The translations under genes were made by a program, and so were the position numbers. A stretch of 29,838 nt of DNA from an uncultured Sphingomonas sp. Its GTDB lineage: Bacteria; Pseudomonadota; Alphaproteobacteria; Sphingomonadales; Sphingomonadaceae. Every line of letters starts with the position of its first letter. Position 1 is the first letter of the stretch. Below, one piece after another: positions 22,647 to 29,838 of the stretch. The stretch lies in NCBI GenBank assembly GCA_946482655.1, contig CAMLSA010000032.1:1-29838 (forward strand), given 5' to 3'. Below the pieces are notes generated by a model that was not told the DNA's origin, made no database searches, and saw nothing but the letters and a program-made list of their open reading frames with translations.

Positions 22647-22682
22647 GCCCGCCCCGATGAGGCGTTGGTTTTCCGGGCGGGC
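22647..22682. repeat. GC-rich inverted repeat upstream of the oxidoreductase gene
   Basis: GCCCGCCC (22647-22654) and GGGCGGGC (22675-22682) form a perfect 8-bp inverted repeat around a 20-nt loop containing GTTGGTTTTCC. It lies between the divergent glgP and oxidoreductase genes, 24 nt before the latter's ATG. No T-run follows in either direction. A competing small hairpin (CGCC...GGCG) overlaps the 5' arm. It could be an mRNA leader structure or a dispersed repeat. Confidence 0.4.
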
Positions 22683-22705
22683 TTCGGAGCGATAATCACG
22701 GCGCG

Positions 22706-24340
22706 ATGCGCCACCAATCGCGCGACGGGCCGCCTTTCGTGACGACCCGGCAGGATGCCGTCATCATCGGCGGCGGCCATAACGGGTTGGTCTGCGCCTT
22801 CTATCTGGCGAAGAGGGGCCTCAAGGTGCGCATGATCGAGCGTCGCGGGCTGGTCGGCGGCGCGGCCGTCACCGAGGAGTTCCATCCCGGCTTCCGCAAT
22901 TCGGTCGCGAGCTACACGGTCAGCCTGCTCCAGCCGCGCGTGATCCGCGACATGCGGTTGCATGAGCGTGGCTTGCGCATCGTCGAACGGCCGATTTCGA
23001 ATTTCCTGCCGCTCGAGGATGGCGGCTACCTCAAGCTCGGCGGCGGTCTGGAACGGACCCAGCGTGAGTTCCGCCGCTTCTCGGCCGCCGATGCCGAGGC
23101 GCTGCCGGCCTATTATGACGCGCTCGAGCAGGTGGCGGACGTGCTGCGCGACCTTGCTCTCAAGATCCCGCCAAATGCCGGCGGCGGTTTCCTGGAGCTG
23201 CTCAAGGCGGCCTCGCAGGGGCGCAAAATCGCCACAGCGGGGCTTTTGGCGCAACGCGACATGCTGGACCTGTTCGTCAAGAGCGCGCGAACCTTCCTCG
23301 ATGGCTGGTTCGAAAGCAGTGCGGTCAAGGCCGCGTTCGGTTTCGACGCGGTGGTCGGCAATTATGCGAGCCCCGACACGCCGGGCTCGGCCTATGTGCT
23401 GCTTCATCATGTGTTCGGCGAGGTTAACGGCGTCAAGGGTGTCTGGGGCCACGCGATCGGTGGGATGGGTGCGATCACCCAGGCGATGAGGGCGGCCTGC
23501 GAACAATATGGTGTCGTGGTGGAAACCGATACGGCGGTCGAACGGGTGCTGGTCGACGGCGGCCGGGCCGTCGGCGTGCGGACTGCGGCGGGCGCCGAGC
23601 ATATGGCACCGGTCATCGCCTCCAACGTCGGGCCGGGGTTGCTCTATCGCAAGCTGATCGCCCCGGCCGATCTCGACGCCGATTTCCGTCGCCGAATGAA
23701 GGGATTTCGCGCGGGATCGGGCACGTTCCGGATGAATGTGGCGCTGTCTGAACTGCCCGATTTCTCGGCGCTGCCGGGGGAAGGCGAGCATCACCGCAGC
23801 GGCATCATCATCGCGCCGACGCTCGATTATATGGACCGCGCCTTCAGCGACGCGCGAGCGTTCGGATGGTCGAGGAAGCCAATCGTGGAGATGCTGATCC
23901 CATCGACGGTCGACGGCAGCCTTGCCCCGGCGGGCCAGCATGTCGCGAGCCTGTTCTGCCAGCAATTCGCGCCCGAATTGCCTGACGGACGCAGCTGGGA
24001 TGAGGAACGCGAGGCGGCGGCGGACCAGATCGTCGCGACCGTCGAGGCGCATGCGCCGGGCTTCGCGAGATCGGTGGTCGGCCGGCAGATAATGTCGCCG
24101 CTCGATCTCGAGCGGACCTTCGGGTTGGTCGGCGGCGACATCATGCACGGGCATATGGCGCTCGATCAGCTCTGGGGTGCACGGCCGATCCTGGGGCATG
24201 GCGACTATCGTGGGCCGATCAAGGGGCTTTACATGTGCGGGGCGGGAAGCCATCCGGGCGGCGGTGTGACCGGGGCACCGGGGCATAATGCGGCGAAGGT
24301 GATATTGGCCGATCGCGGGTTGGGGCGGTTCTTCCGCTGA
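22706..24340 (+). CDS. PYROXD2/CrtI-like FAD-dependent oxidoreductase
   Basis: This 544-residue flavoprotein has an N-terminal FAD-binding Rossmann motif, AVIIGGGHNGLVCAFYLAKRG (about 18-38). A GGAAVTEEF segment follows, and the C-terminal FAD motif is GLYMCGAGSHPGGGVTGAPGHNAA. The overall pattern is that of PYROXD2-type proteins, relatives of phytoene desaturase. Their bacterial substrate is unknown, so carotenoid desaturation should not be assumed, and no carotenoid genes are nearby. ATG 22706 lacks a strong ribosome binding site. GTG 22739, just before the Rossmann strand, is an alternative start. It is transcribed divergently from glgP and converges with the RadC-like gene. Confidence 0.88.
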   Translation: MRHQSRDGPPFVTTRQDAVIIGGGHNGLVCAFYLAKRGLKVRMIERRGLVGGAAVTEEFHPGFRNSVASYTVSLLQPRVIRDMRLHERGLRIVERPISNFLPLEDGGYLKLGGGLERTQREFRRFSAADAEALPAYYDALEQVADVLRDLALKIPPNAGGGFLELLKAASQGRKIATAGLLAQRDMLDLFVKSARTFLDGWFESSAVKAAFGFDAVVGNYASPDTPGSAYVLLHHVFGEVNGVKGVWGHAIGGMGAITQAMRAACEQYGVVVETDTAVERVLVDGGRAVGVRTAAGAEHMAPVIASNVGPGLLYRKLIAPADLDADFRRRMKGFRAGSGTFRMNVALSELPDFSALPGEGEHHRSGIIIAPTLDYMDRAFSDARAFGWSRKPIVEMLIPSTVDGSLAPAGQHVASLFCQQFAPELPDGRSWDEEREAAADQIVATVEAHAPGFARSVVGRQIMSPLDLERTFGLVGGDIMHGHMALDQLWGARPILGHGDYRGPIKGLYMCGAGSHPGGGVTGAPGHNAAKVILADRGLGRFFR

Positions 24341-24411
24341 TCCGTCGTCCCGGCGGTAGCCGGAACCCCGATCTTCTCGCGACCTGCGCCATCGGCTTTT
24401 TCTACGGCCTG
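24341..24411. other. Convergent intergenic gap without a clear terminator
   Basis: This 71-nt gap lies between the ends of the oxidoreductase and RadC-like genes. It holds a 5-bp hairpin candidate CCGGC-GGTA-GCCGG (about 24350-24363) without a following T-run, and a separate T5 stretch. I see no convincing intrinsic terminator. Confidence 0.3.
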
Positions 24412-25119
24412 CTAGAGATATCCCGCGCCGCGCAGGCTAAGGCATCCGCTTCGACCGATAATGATATGATCGTGGAGCTGGATATCGAACAGGCGCGCCG
24501 CATCGGCGACGGCGCGGGTGGCGTGAAGATCGCTCCGGCTCGGCGCTGGATCACCTGACGGATGATTATGCGCGATGATCAGTCCGGTCGCGCCGAGTTC
24601 GATGGCCCGGCGCACGATCTCGCGGGGATGAATATCGGCCTTGGAGACGCTTCCCCGCGCGGCAATCTCTTGTACCAGAATCCGGTTCTTCGCATCGAGA
24701 TAGAGCATGCGGACCTGCTCGGCGGGTTCATGCGCGAGGACGACGAACAGATAATCGAGCGCCGCCTGATTGTCGGGCAGGGCGGGCCCTTCCAGCATCT
24801 CCTCCTGCAGCAACGCGCCTATCAGAGGCCGGACGGCGGCTAGCAAGTCGACGAGATCGGGGTCATCGGAAATATGCGTCGCCAGTGCGGCGCGGCTGGC
24901 TCGAAGCAGGGTCGGCAGCGAGCCAAAATGATCGAGCAATCCGACGGCCATCCCAGCGGCGTGCCGGCCGTAGAGGGGAGCGATCAGCGCGGCGAGGCAA
25001 TGCTCGCTCTCGGCTGAGCGCAGCCCCGGCGAGCCGCCGGTGCCGGAACGGGGAACATCGGCCGACTTCACGGGGCGATTGCATTCCCTGACATGGAGGG
25101 GATGGCCGTCCGCATCCAT
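24412..25119 (-). CDS. radC: RadC-like JAMM/MPN+ domain protein
   Basis: The C-terminal half carries the JAMM metalloprotease-like motif of the RadC (UPF0758) family: GLIIAHNHPSGDPAPSRSD, giving H-x-H-P...S-x-x-D, preceded by the EIVRRAIELGATG segment. The true biochemical role of RadC is unresolved, and early DNA-repair claims are not supported. The helical region before it (LAALIAPLYGRHAAGMAVGLLDHFGS) matches the usual RadC N-domain only loosely. The start is uncertain. I used ATG 25119, giving 235 residues, near the family length of about 224. The frame is open back to GTG 25281, and GTG 25071 is also possible. The added residues look like non-coding low-complexity sequence. Confidence 0.82.
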   Translation of the reverse strand: MDADGHPLHVRECNRPVKSADVPRSGTGGSPGLRSAESEHCLAALIAPLYGRHAAGMAVGLLDHFGSLPTLLRASRAALATHISDDPDLVDLLAAVRPLIGALLQEEMLEGPALPDNQAALDYLFVVLAHEPAEQVRMLYLDAKNRILVQEIAARGSVSKADIHPREIVRRAIELGATGLIIAHNHPSGDPAPSRSDLHATRAVADAARLFDIQLHDHIIIGRSGCLSLRGAGYL

Positions 25120-25485
25120 GGGGCGCGACGGGCCGGCGGGCCGCCGGCCTTGAGGGCGGCCCATGGCCGCCAACATTTTCGCGAAGAGAGGCCACCGCAG
25201 AAGATCACCCATCCCAGGCGGCCCGAATTCGACATTGCATGGTCGCGCCGAGGAGAAACTGGCGGGAGATCGTTCCTCCACCGGGACGGGACGCCCATGC
25301 CCAGCCCTGCCCGGCCATGCTCATTTCCCCAAAATCCCGCACCCTGCCATTCCCCGACCCCAGGGTCGCAGCACTGTGCGAATCGCCTATAATTGCTAGG
25401 TCCGGCGATTGGGCCCCCAATTTCCGGACGCGTGCCTGGTCCTGAGCGGGGACCGGCGCGGCGGCACCGACATACCAGCGCCCGA
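25120..25485. other. Mostly non-coding stretch upstream of the RadC-like gene
   Basis: These 366 nt hold no gene that I can support, apart from a possible N-terminal extension of the RadC-like frame up to 25281. The region contains the imperfect palindrome listed separately and a TATAAT on the plus strand at 25388-25393 with no matching -35 box and no plus-strand gene downstream. Confidence 0.4.
25401..25428. repeat. 28-nt interrupted palindrome between the HTH and radC genes
   Basis: TCCGG-cg-ATTGGG-cc-CCCAAT-tt-CCGGA is symmetric except for one 2x2 internal mismatch and a 2-nt centre. It lies 57 nt beyond the stop of the HTH gene and upstream of the RadC-like gene. No T-run follows, so an intrinsic terminator is doubtful. 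An operator or mRNA 3'-end hairpin is possible. Confidence 0.45.
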
Positions 25486-25947
25486 CTATCTTTTCAGAAG
25501 CTCCATGGTCAGCATCGATATCGCGGTGAGACCGGACAGCAATATGCCGGTCGCGAGCGCCAGCCCGATGATCAGACCGACCATCCATCCCGCGCGCTGC
25601 AGGATGGACAGATCGTTTTCGGGCCGGGAGGAGGTGGGAAATGGCAGCGGGAAGCGGCGATCGTCCTTCGTGCGCACGTTGACGACCGGCGTGTCGCCGG
25701 GGAGGGGCCTGGCCCGTTCGGTCATGCCCTCACCGTCCGCGGAATCCAGCATTCTCGCTGCCTCGATGCGGCTGCTGACGCCCAATATGCGCATCGCCTC
25801 CTTGATCCGCTTGTCGACCGTATGCGCGGATATGCCGAATTGCTGAGCGATTTCCTTCGACGTCTGATGCGCGAGGACAAGGCGCAGATAGGCGCGTTGA
25901 GCATCGGTAAGCTTGGCGATTGGGTCGGCGCTCATGGATTCGAACAT
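25486..25947 (-). CDS. LuxR-type HTH protein with a C-terminal membrane helix
   Basis: This 153-residue protein has a LuxR/GerE-type helix-turn-helix at about residues 12-68, with LTDAQRAYLRLVLAHQTSKE, then the recognition segment FGISAHTVDKRIKEAMRILG. A charged linker follows (about 70-115), and one strong hydrophobic helix at about 120-146 (GWMVGLIIGLALATGILLSG). There is no receiver or ligand-binding domain. The arrangement implies a membrane-tethered transcription factor with its DNA-binding domain in the cytoplasm and almost nothing beyond the membrane. ATG 25947 or 25935 may be the start, and neither has a clear ribosome binding site. It follows the DAHP synthase gene by 58 nt on the same strand. 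Confidence 0.85.
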   Translation of the reverse strand: MFESMSADPIAKLTDAQRAYLRLVLAHQTSKEIAQQFGISAHTVDKRIKEAMRILGVSSRIEAARMLDSADGEGMTERARPLPGDTPVVNVRTKDDRRFPLPFPTSSRPENDLSILQRAGWMVGLIIGLALATGILLSGLTAISMLTMELLKR

Positions 25948-26005
25948 CTAGCGGCTGCCCGCCGGACAAACCATGCCCTGCGCTACGCGCCGGCTGGAAA
26001 CATGA

Positions 26006-27382
26006 TCAGGCCGCCGCGCGATCGCGCTCCTTCATCTCCTGATTGAGCATTTCCGCGAGCAGGAACGCCAGTTCGATGCTCTGGCCGGCGTTGAGGCGCG
26101 GGTCGCAATGGGTGTGGTAGCGATCGGCGAGATTCTCGTCGGTCACCGCCATCGCTCCGCCGGTGCACTCGGTGACGTTCTGGCCCGTCATCTCGGCGTG
26201 GATGCCGCCGCCATGAGTGCCCTCGGCGCGATGCACCGCGAAGAAGCCGCGAACCTCGGCCAGGATCCGGTCGAACGGCCGGGTCTTGTAGCCGTTGGGC
26301 GCCTTGACGACGTTGCCGTGCATCGGATCGCACGACCAGACCACTTGGCGGCCCTCGCGCTTGACGGCGCGGACGAGCGCGGGGAGATGCTTCTCGATCT
26401 TGTCATGACCATAGCGCGTGATCAGCGTGATCCGCCCCGGCTCGCGCGCCGGATCGAGCGTGTCGAGCAGGCGCAGCAGCATGTCCGGCTCGAGGCTCGG
26501 GCCGCATTTGAGGCCGATAGGATTGATCACGCCGCGCAGGAACTCGACATGCGCCGAGCCTTCGAAACGGGTGCGGTCGCCGATCCACAGAAAATGCGCC
26601 GAAGCATCGACATATTCGCCGGCGTGGAGGCTGTCCTCGCGGGTCAGCGCCTGCTCATAAGGCAGCAGCAGCGCCTCATGGCTGGTGTAGAATTGGGTGC
26701 CCTTGAGCTGCGGCACCGTCTCGGGATTGATCCCGCAGGCGGCCATGAAATCGAGCGCATCGCCGATCCGGCTCGCGACCTCGCCATATTGCGCGGCCCA
26801 GGGACTGCGACCCATGAAATCGAGCGTCCAGGCATGAACCTGATGGAGATTGGCATAGCCGCCCTGCGAGAAGGCCCGCAGCAGGTTGAGCGTCGCCGCC
26901 GATTGGCTGTAAGCCTTGATCATCCGCTGCGGGTCGGGCGCGCGGCCCACCGGATGGAAGGCGATATCGTTGATGATATCGCCGCGATAGCTGGGCAGCG
27001 ATACGTCGCCCTGCTCCTCGGTGGGGGCCGAGCGGGGTTTGGCGAACTGGCCCGCCATGCGGCCGACCTTCACGATCGGCAGCTTGGACGCATAGGTCAG
27101 CACCACTGCCATCTGCAGGATGACGCGGAAGGTGTCGCGGATATTGTTCGGATGGAACTCGGCGAAGCTCTCGGCGCAGTCGCCGCCCTGGAGCAGGAAA
27201 GCCTTGCCAGCCGCTACCTGCGCCAGCGACGCGGTCAGCTCGCGCGCCTCGCCCGCAAAGACGAGCGGCGGATAGCTCGACAATTCCTTCTCGGCCGCGG
27301 CCAATGCCGCCGCGTCCGGATAATCCGGCATCTGCACAGCTTTGTGTTGGCGCCAGCTTTGGGGCGTCCAGTTCGTCGCCAT
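26006..27382 (-). CDS. Class II (plant-type) 3-deoxy-7-phosphoheptulonate synthase
   Basis: This 458-residue DAHP synthase condenses phosphoenolpyruvate and erythrose-4-phosphate, the first step of the shikimate pathway to aromatic amino acids. Class II signatures are [11 protein letters not shown] near the N-terminus, [10 protein letters not shown], and [15 protein letters not shown] near the C-terminus, which supply metal and substrate ligands. I chose ATG 27382 ([10 protein letters not shown]), which gives the family start and length and has a GGGA about 10 nt upstream. The frame continues 201 codons further, but that part overlaps the OpgC-like gene antisense-frame-wise and is not real. 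It is the only shikimate gene here, with the HTH gene 58 nt downstream. Confidence 0.96.
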   Translation of the reverse strand: MATNWTPQSWRQHKAVQMPDYPDAAALAAAEKELSSYPPLVFAGEARELTASLAQVAAGKAFLLQGGDCAESFAEFHPNNIRDTFRVILQMAVVLTYASKLPIVKVGRMAGQFAKPRSAPTEEQGDVSLPSYRGDIINDIAFHPVGRAPDPQRMIKAYSQSAATLNLLRAFSQGGYANLHQVHAWTLDFMGRSPWAAQYGEVASRIGDALDFMAACGINPETVPQLKGTQFYTSHEALLLPYEQALTREDSLHAGEYVDASAHFLWIGDRTRFEGSAHVEFLRGVINPIGLKCGPSLEPDMLLRLLDTLDPAREPGRITLITRYGHDKIEKHLPALVRAVKREGRQVVWSCDPMHGNVVKAPNGYKTRPFDRILAEVRGFFAVHRAEGTHGGGIHAEMTGQNVTECTGGAMAVTDENLADRYHTHCDPRLNAGQSIELAFLLAEMLNQEMKERDRAAA

Positions 27383-27513
27383 TTCCAGTCCCACTTCCTT
27401 TCGGGCGCTCCCCATGCGCGCGAGGGCTTCGAAAGGCAAGGGCAGGGTGGCTTTCGATGCGGCAAGATGCGGTTTGCCGGTTGCCCCGTCATCATCGCGG
27501 AGGCCCGACGCGG
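27383..27513 (-). other. 131-nt leader region upstream of the DAHP synthase gene
   Basis: This gap separates the end of the OpgC-like gene from the DAHP synthase start. I looked for a Trp, Tyr or Phe-rich leader peptide with an attenuator and saw none. A purine-rich AAAGGAAGTGGGA element just before the ATG provides the ribosome binding site. No promoter stands out. Confidence 0.3.
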
Positions 27514-28629
27514 CTATCTGATCTTCCACCCCGTATAGAGATTGGCGAACAGGCCGAGCAGGACCACGCTGGCGATGCACAGCGCCATATAGGCGGGATG
27601 GGTCGGCAGATATTCGACCCAGATGAAGCCCGCGGCATAGCTGAGCGCGACGCAGACCACGAAGCTCTGCAGCGCGATCGAGCCGATCACCGCGCATTGT
27701 CGCATCGGCCAGAGCCGCTGGAGCTGCGGCCACATCCACAAGAGGCTCATGAACAGCCAGCAGACCGACAGCGCATGCGCCACCCGCATCGGGCCGATCC
27801 GGATCTTGCTCTGATATTCGACATGGAAGGCGAACCAGCCCTGGGCGAGGAACAATATGGTCAGCCCCGCGAAGATCAGCACCGGCGGCACCAGCCAATG
27901 CCAGTTCCCTTCGGCGCGCCGTTCCATCCGGGCGAGCAGCCGGTAGCGGCCAGCCGCCATCGCGCCGAAGAAGACCAGCTGCCACGACGCTGGATTGAAA
28001 TTCCAGCGCCAGTCGCCGACGGGTGAGCCGCCGATCACATTGAACCAGGCATTCTCGTGCGCGAACCAGTAGAGCCCGATCGAAGCAGCCAGGGCGAGAA
28101 GAGGCTGGAAGCGGAGCAGCAGCGCGAAGAGCGGCGCGGCGGCGAGCAGCGCCATATAGGTGACGAGGATCTCGAGGCAGTAGGGCTGTATGTAGAGGAT
28201 CAGGAAATCGACGAGCGAGGCGGGGCCATGCTGGATGAACCAGCTGTAGAAGCTCAGCCGAGCGAGATCGCCTGACAACAGGCAGAGCGGCAGCAGCGCC
28301 AGGAACAGCACCAGGTTATAGATGTAGAGCTTCCCCGCGCGCGGCCAGACCTTGCCGGCAAACCGGCGAATCGATGAATCCTTGTCGGCGCGAAAATAGA
28401 TCGCGCCGACCAGATATCCGGAGAGCAGGAAGAAGATCTCGGCCGCGCTCGAAAAGCCCCATAGGGTCAGCGTCGGAAACTGAATGCCCACCATGTGCAT
28501 CCGGTCGGTGAAACCGGTTATGTGGTTGATCGTTATGGTAATCAGCGCAAGACCGCGCAAGATGTCGATGCTGGCGTCGCGCTGGCTGGGGCGCGGCGCA
28601 TCGGTATTGCTGGAATCGGTCGACGTCAC
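27514..28629 (-). CDS. opgC: OpgC-like integral membrane acyltransferase
   Basis: This 371-residue polytopic membrane protein begins [21 protein letters not shown] and has about ten hydrophobic helices. An [16 protein letters not shown] segment (about 60-76) has the layout of OpgC proteins, which belong to the acyltransferase-3 superfamily and succinylate osmoregulated periplasmic glucans. No opgG or opgH gene is in the window, so the acceptor could be another envelope glycan. It starts with GTG at 28629, with AAGG about 11 nt upstream, and is divergent from lon across 134 nt. Downstream on the same strand lies the DAHP synthase gene. Confidence 0.85.
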   Translation of the reverse strand: MTSTDSSNTDAPRPSQRDASIDILRGLALITITINHITGFTDRMHMVGIQFPTLTLWGFSSAAEIFFLLSGYLVGAIYFRADKDSSIRRFAGKVWPRAGKLYIYNLVLFLALLPLCLLSGDLARLSFYSWFIQHGPASLVDFLILYIQPYCLEILVTYMALLAAAPLFALLLRFQPLLALAASIGLYWFAHENAWFNVIGGSPVGDWRWNFNPASWQLVFFGAMAAGRYRLLARMERRAEGNWHWLVPPVLIFAGLTILFLAQGWFAFHVEYQSKIRIGPMRVAHALSVCWLFMSLLWMWPQLQRLWPMRQCAVIGSIALQSFVVCVALSYAAGFIWVEYLPTHPAYMALCIASVVLLGLFANLYTGWKIR

Positions 28630-28690
28630 GGCGCGCCCTTACCGCAGATGCGAAAAAATACAAACGCGGCGTCGATATCCTCACCGTTCA

Positions 28691-28719
28691 TTGATCCTGA
28701 AGAATACGGGGCCCATATA
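28691..28719 (+). promoter_or_regulatory. Candidate heat-shock (sigma32-like) promoter of lon
   Basis: TTGATC at 28691-28696 and GCCCATAT at 28711-28718, with a 14-nt spacer, resemble the RpoH pattern TTGAAA/CCCCATNT. The predicted transcription start would give a leader of about 38 nt before the lon ATG. Lon is a classical heat-shock gene, so the context fits, but the -35 half matches only at TTGA. Confidence 0.4.
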
Positions 28720-28763
28720 CGAGTCGAACGATGCGCCCCTCGAGGCGCTCCGACGGAGATTTC

Positions 28764-29838
28764 ATGACTGAAAACCTGCCCGTATTGCCGCTGCGCGATA
28801 TCGTCGTGTTCCCGCACATGATCGTGCCGCTGTTCGTCGGCCGTGAGAAATCGGTGGCCGCGCTCGAAAGCGCGATGGCCGCGGACAAGTCGATCTTCCT
28901 CGTCGCTCAGCTCGATCCTGCCGAGGATGATCCTGATCGTGACGCGCTCTACGATCTCGGCGTGGTAGCGACCGTGCTTCAGCTGCTCAAGCTGCCCGAC
29001 GGCACGGTTCGCGTGCTGGTCGAGGGCAAGCAGCGCGCCCGGCTCGATGATCTGCGCGGCGACGAGGCACATCTGACCGCCACCGTCGCGCTGATCGAGG
29101 ACATCGAGGCGCAGGGCGCGGAAGTCGCCGCCCTGATGCGGTCCGTGATCGACCAGTTCGAGAATTATGCACGCCTCAACAAGAAGCTGCCGGCCGAAAC
29201 CTCGGTCCAGCTCGGCCAGATCGAGGAGGCTTCGAAGCTCGCCGACGCGGTGGCGGCCAATATCTCGATCAAGGTCGCCGACAAACAGGCGCTGCTCGTC
29301 GAGCTCGATCCGGCCAAGCGGCTCGAAATGGCGTTCGCGCTGATGGAAGGCGAGCTGGGCGTGCTCCAGGTCGAGAAGAAGATCCGCAGCCGCGTCAAGC
29401 GGCAGATGGAGAAGACCCAGCGCGAATATTATCTCAATGAGCAGCTCAAGGCGATCCAGCGCGAGCTGGGCAATGGCGAGGGCGAGGAAGGCGGCGACGA
29501 GCTCGCCGAACTGGCCGCCAAGATCGCCAAGCTCAAGCTCTCCAAGGAAGCACGCGGCAAGGCCAATGCCGAGCTGAAGAAGCTCCGGACCATGGCGCCG
29601 ATGTCGGCCGAAGCGACGGTGGTGCGCAACTATCTCGATGTCCTGCTCGGTCTGCCCTGGGGAAAGAAGTCCAAGCTGAAGAAGGATATCGCGGCGGCGC
29701 AGGCGGTGCTGGACGCCGATCACCATGGCCTCGAGAAGGTCAAGGACCGGATCGTCGAATATCTCGCCGTTCAGGCGCGCACCAACAAGCTGAAGGGGCC
29801 GATCCTGTGCCTCGTCGGCCCTCCGGGCGTCGGCAAGA
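28764..29838 (+). CDS. lon: ATP-dependent Lon protease, N-terminal part (partial)
   Basis: The frame from ATG 28764 runs off the window edge, giving 358 residues of a protein that is normally about 800. Lon degrades misfolded and regulatory proteins in the cytoplasm. The LON substrate-binding domain (about 1-200) opens with LPVLPLRDIVVFPHMIVPLFVGR. A helical region follows with REYYLNEQLKAIQRELG (about 220-235), a charged segment and LGLPWGKKSK. The sequence ends in LVGPPGVGK, so the window stops inside the Walker A motif of the AAA+ domain. GGAG 6 nt upstream is a good ribosome binding site. The usual alphaproteobacterial neighbour clpX is not upstream. The divergent opgC-like gene is there instead. 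Confidence 0.97.
   Translation, partial: MTENLPVLPLRDIVVFPHMIVPLFVGREKSVAALESAMAADKSIFLVAQLDPAEDDPDRDALYDLGVVATVLQLLKLPDGTVRVLVEGKQRARLDDLRGDEAHLTATVALIEDIEAQGAEVAALMRSVIDQFENYARLNKKLPAETSVQLGQIEEASKLADAVAANISIKVADKQALLVELDPAKRLEMAFALMEGELGVLQVEKKIRSRVKRQMEKTQREYYLNEQLKAIQRELGNGEGEEGGDELAELAAKIAKLKLSKEARGKANAELKKLRTMAPMSAEATVVRNYLDVLLGLPWGKKSKLKKDIAAAQAVLDADHHGLEKVKDRIVEYLAVQARTNKLKGPILCLVGPPGVGK

Noticed and set aside
22706..24340. Carotenoid desaturase (crtI) assignment
   Set aside because: The FAD motifs are shared across the superfamily, but the C-terminal pattern fits PYROXD2-like proteins better, and no carotenoid genes are adjacent.
25388..25393. TATAAT on the plus strand as a promoter
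   Set aside because: There is no -35 partner at the right spacing and no plus-strand gene downstream.
25393..26046. 217-codon plus-strand frame over the HTH gene
   Set aside because: It is antisense to a clear LuxR-type HTH and membrane-helix protein and shows no motif of its own.
27383..27985. 201-codon N-terminal extension of the DAHP synthase frame
   Set aside because: It overlaps the OpgC-like coding region out of frame and is absent from the family. ATG 27382 gives the expected N-terminus.

Overview
The window is GC-rich DNA, gene-dense with short intergenic gaps. It most resembles a sphingomonad alphaproteobacterium (Sphingomonas/Rhizorhabdus type). This is a family-level judgement from gene content: type II secretion gspL-M-N, two TonB-dependent receptors, a Tat-exported PhoD phosphatase, a DUF1289 protein, a class II DAHP synthase, an OpgC-like acyltransferase and a eukaryote-like phosphoglucomutase. 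No rRNA, tRNA, insertion sequence, CRISPR array or prophage gene was seen.

Layout. (1) 1-3568, plus strand: end of a type II secretion operon (gspL tail, gspM, gspN), then a DsbD/ScsB-type membrane thiol-disulfide reductase and a 56-residue DUF1289 protein whose end overlaps the convergent phoD by 14 nt. (2) 3555-9665, minus strand: phoD and two TonB-dependent receptors, the upstream one resembling ZnuD (zinc) receptors. The gaps here carry regulatory-looking repeats: a perfect AT-rich palindrome before the ZnuD-like gene, and an 11-bp tandem repeat plus another palindrome before the second receptor. (3) 9765-22443, minus strand: a seven-gene glycogen operon in the order glgP, glgB, glgC, glgA, pgm, glgX, GH13 alpha-glucosidase. 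Five of its six junctions overlap or are 7 nt apart. The exception is glgP-glgB, with 106 nt. (4) 22444-22705: a divergent control region with a candidate operator over a candidate -35 box and a GC-rich inverted repeat. (5) 22706-24340, plus strand: a PYROXD2/CrtI-like FAD oxidoreductase. (6) 24412-28629, minus strand: a RadC-like JAMM protein, a small LuxR-type HTH protein with a C-terminal membrane helix, class II DAHP synthase and an OpgC-like acyltransferase. (7) 28764 to the end, plus strand: lon, cut inside the Walker A motif, with a heat-shock-like promoter.

How the genes work together. The glycogen operon covers the whole cycle. Pgm interconverts glucose-6-P and glucose-1-P, GlgC makes ADP-glucose, and GlgA and GlgB build the polymer. 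GlgP shortens it, GlgX debranches it, and the alpha-glucosidase can hydrolyse the released oligosaccharides to glucose. DsbD and type II secretion are both envelope functions, so their adjacency is plausible, but a direct link is only inferred. PhoD with an adjacent receptor suggests a nutrient-scavenging module with unknown ligand.

I did not find a clearly novel multi-gene system. The best leads are the AT-rich synonymous-codon patch at the DsbD thioredoxin active site, the regulatory repeats at the two receptors and at glgP, and the membrane-anchored HTH protein.
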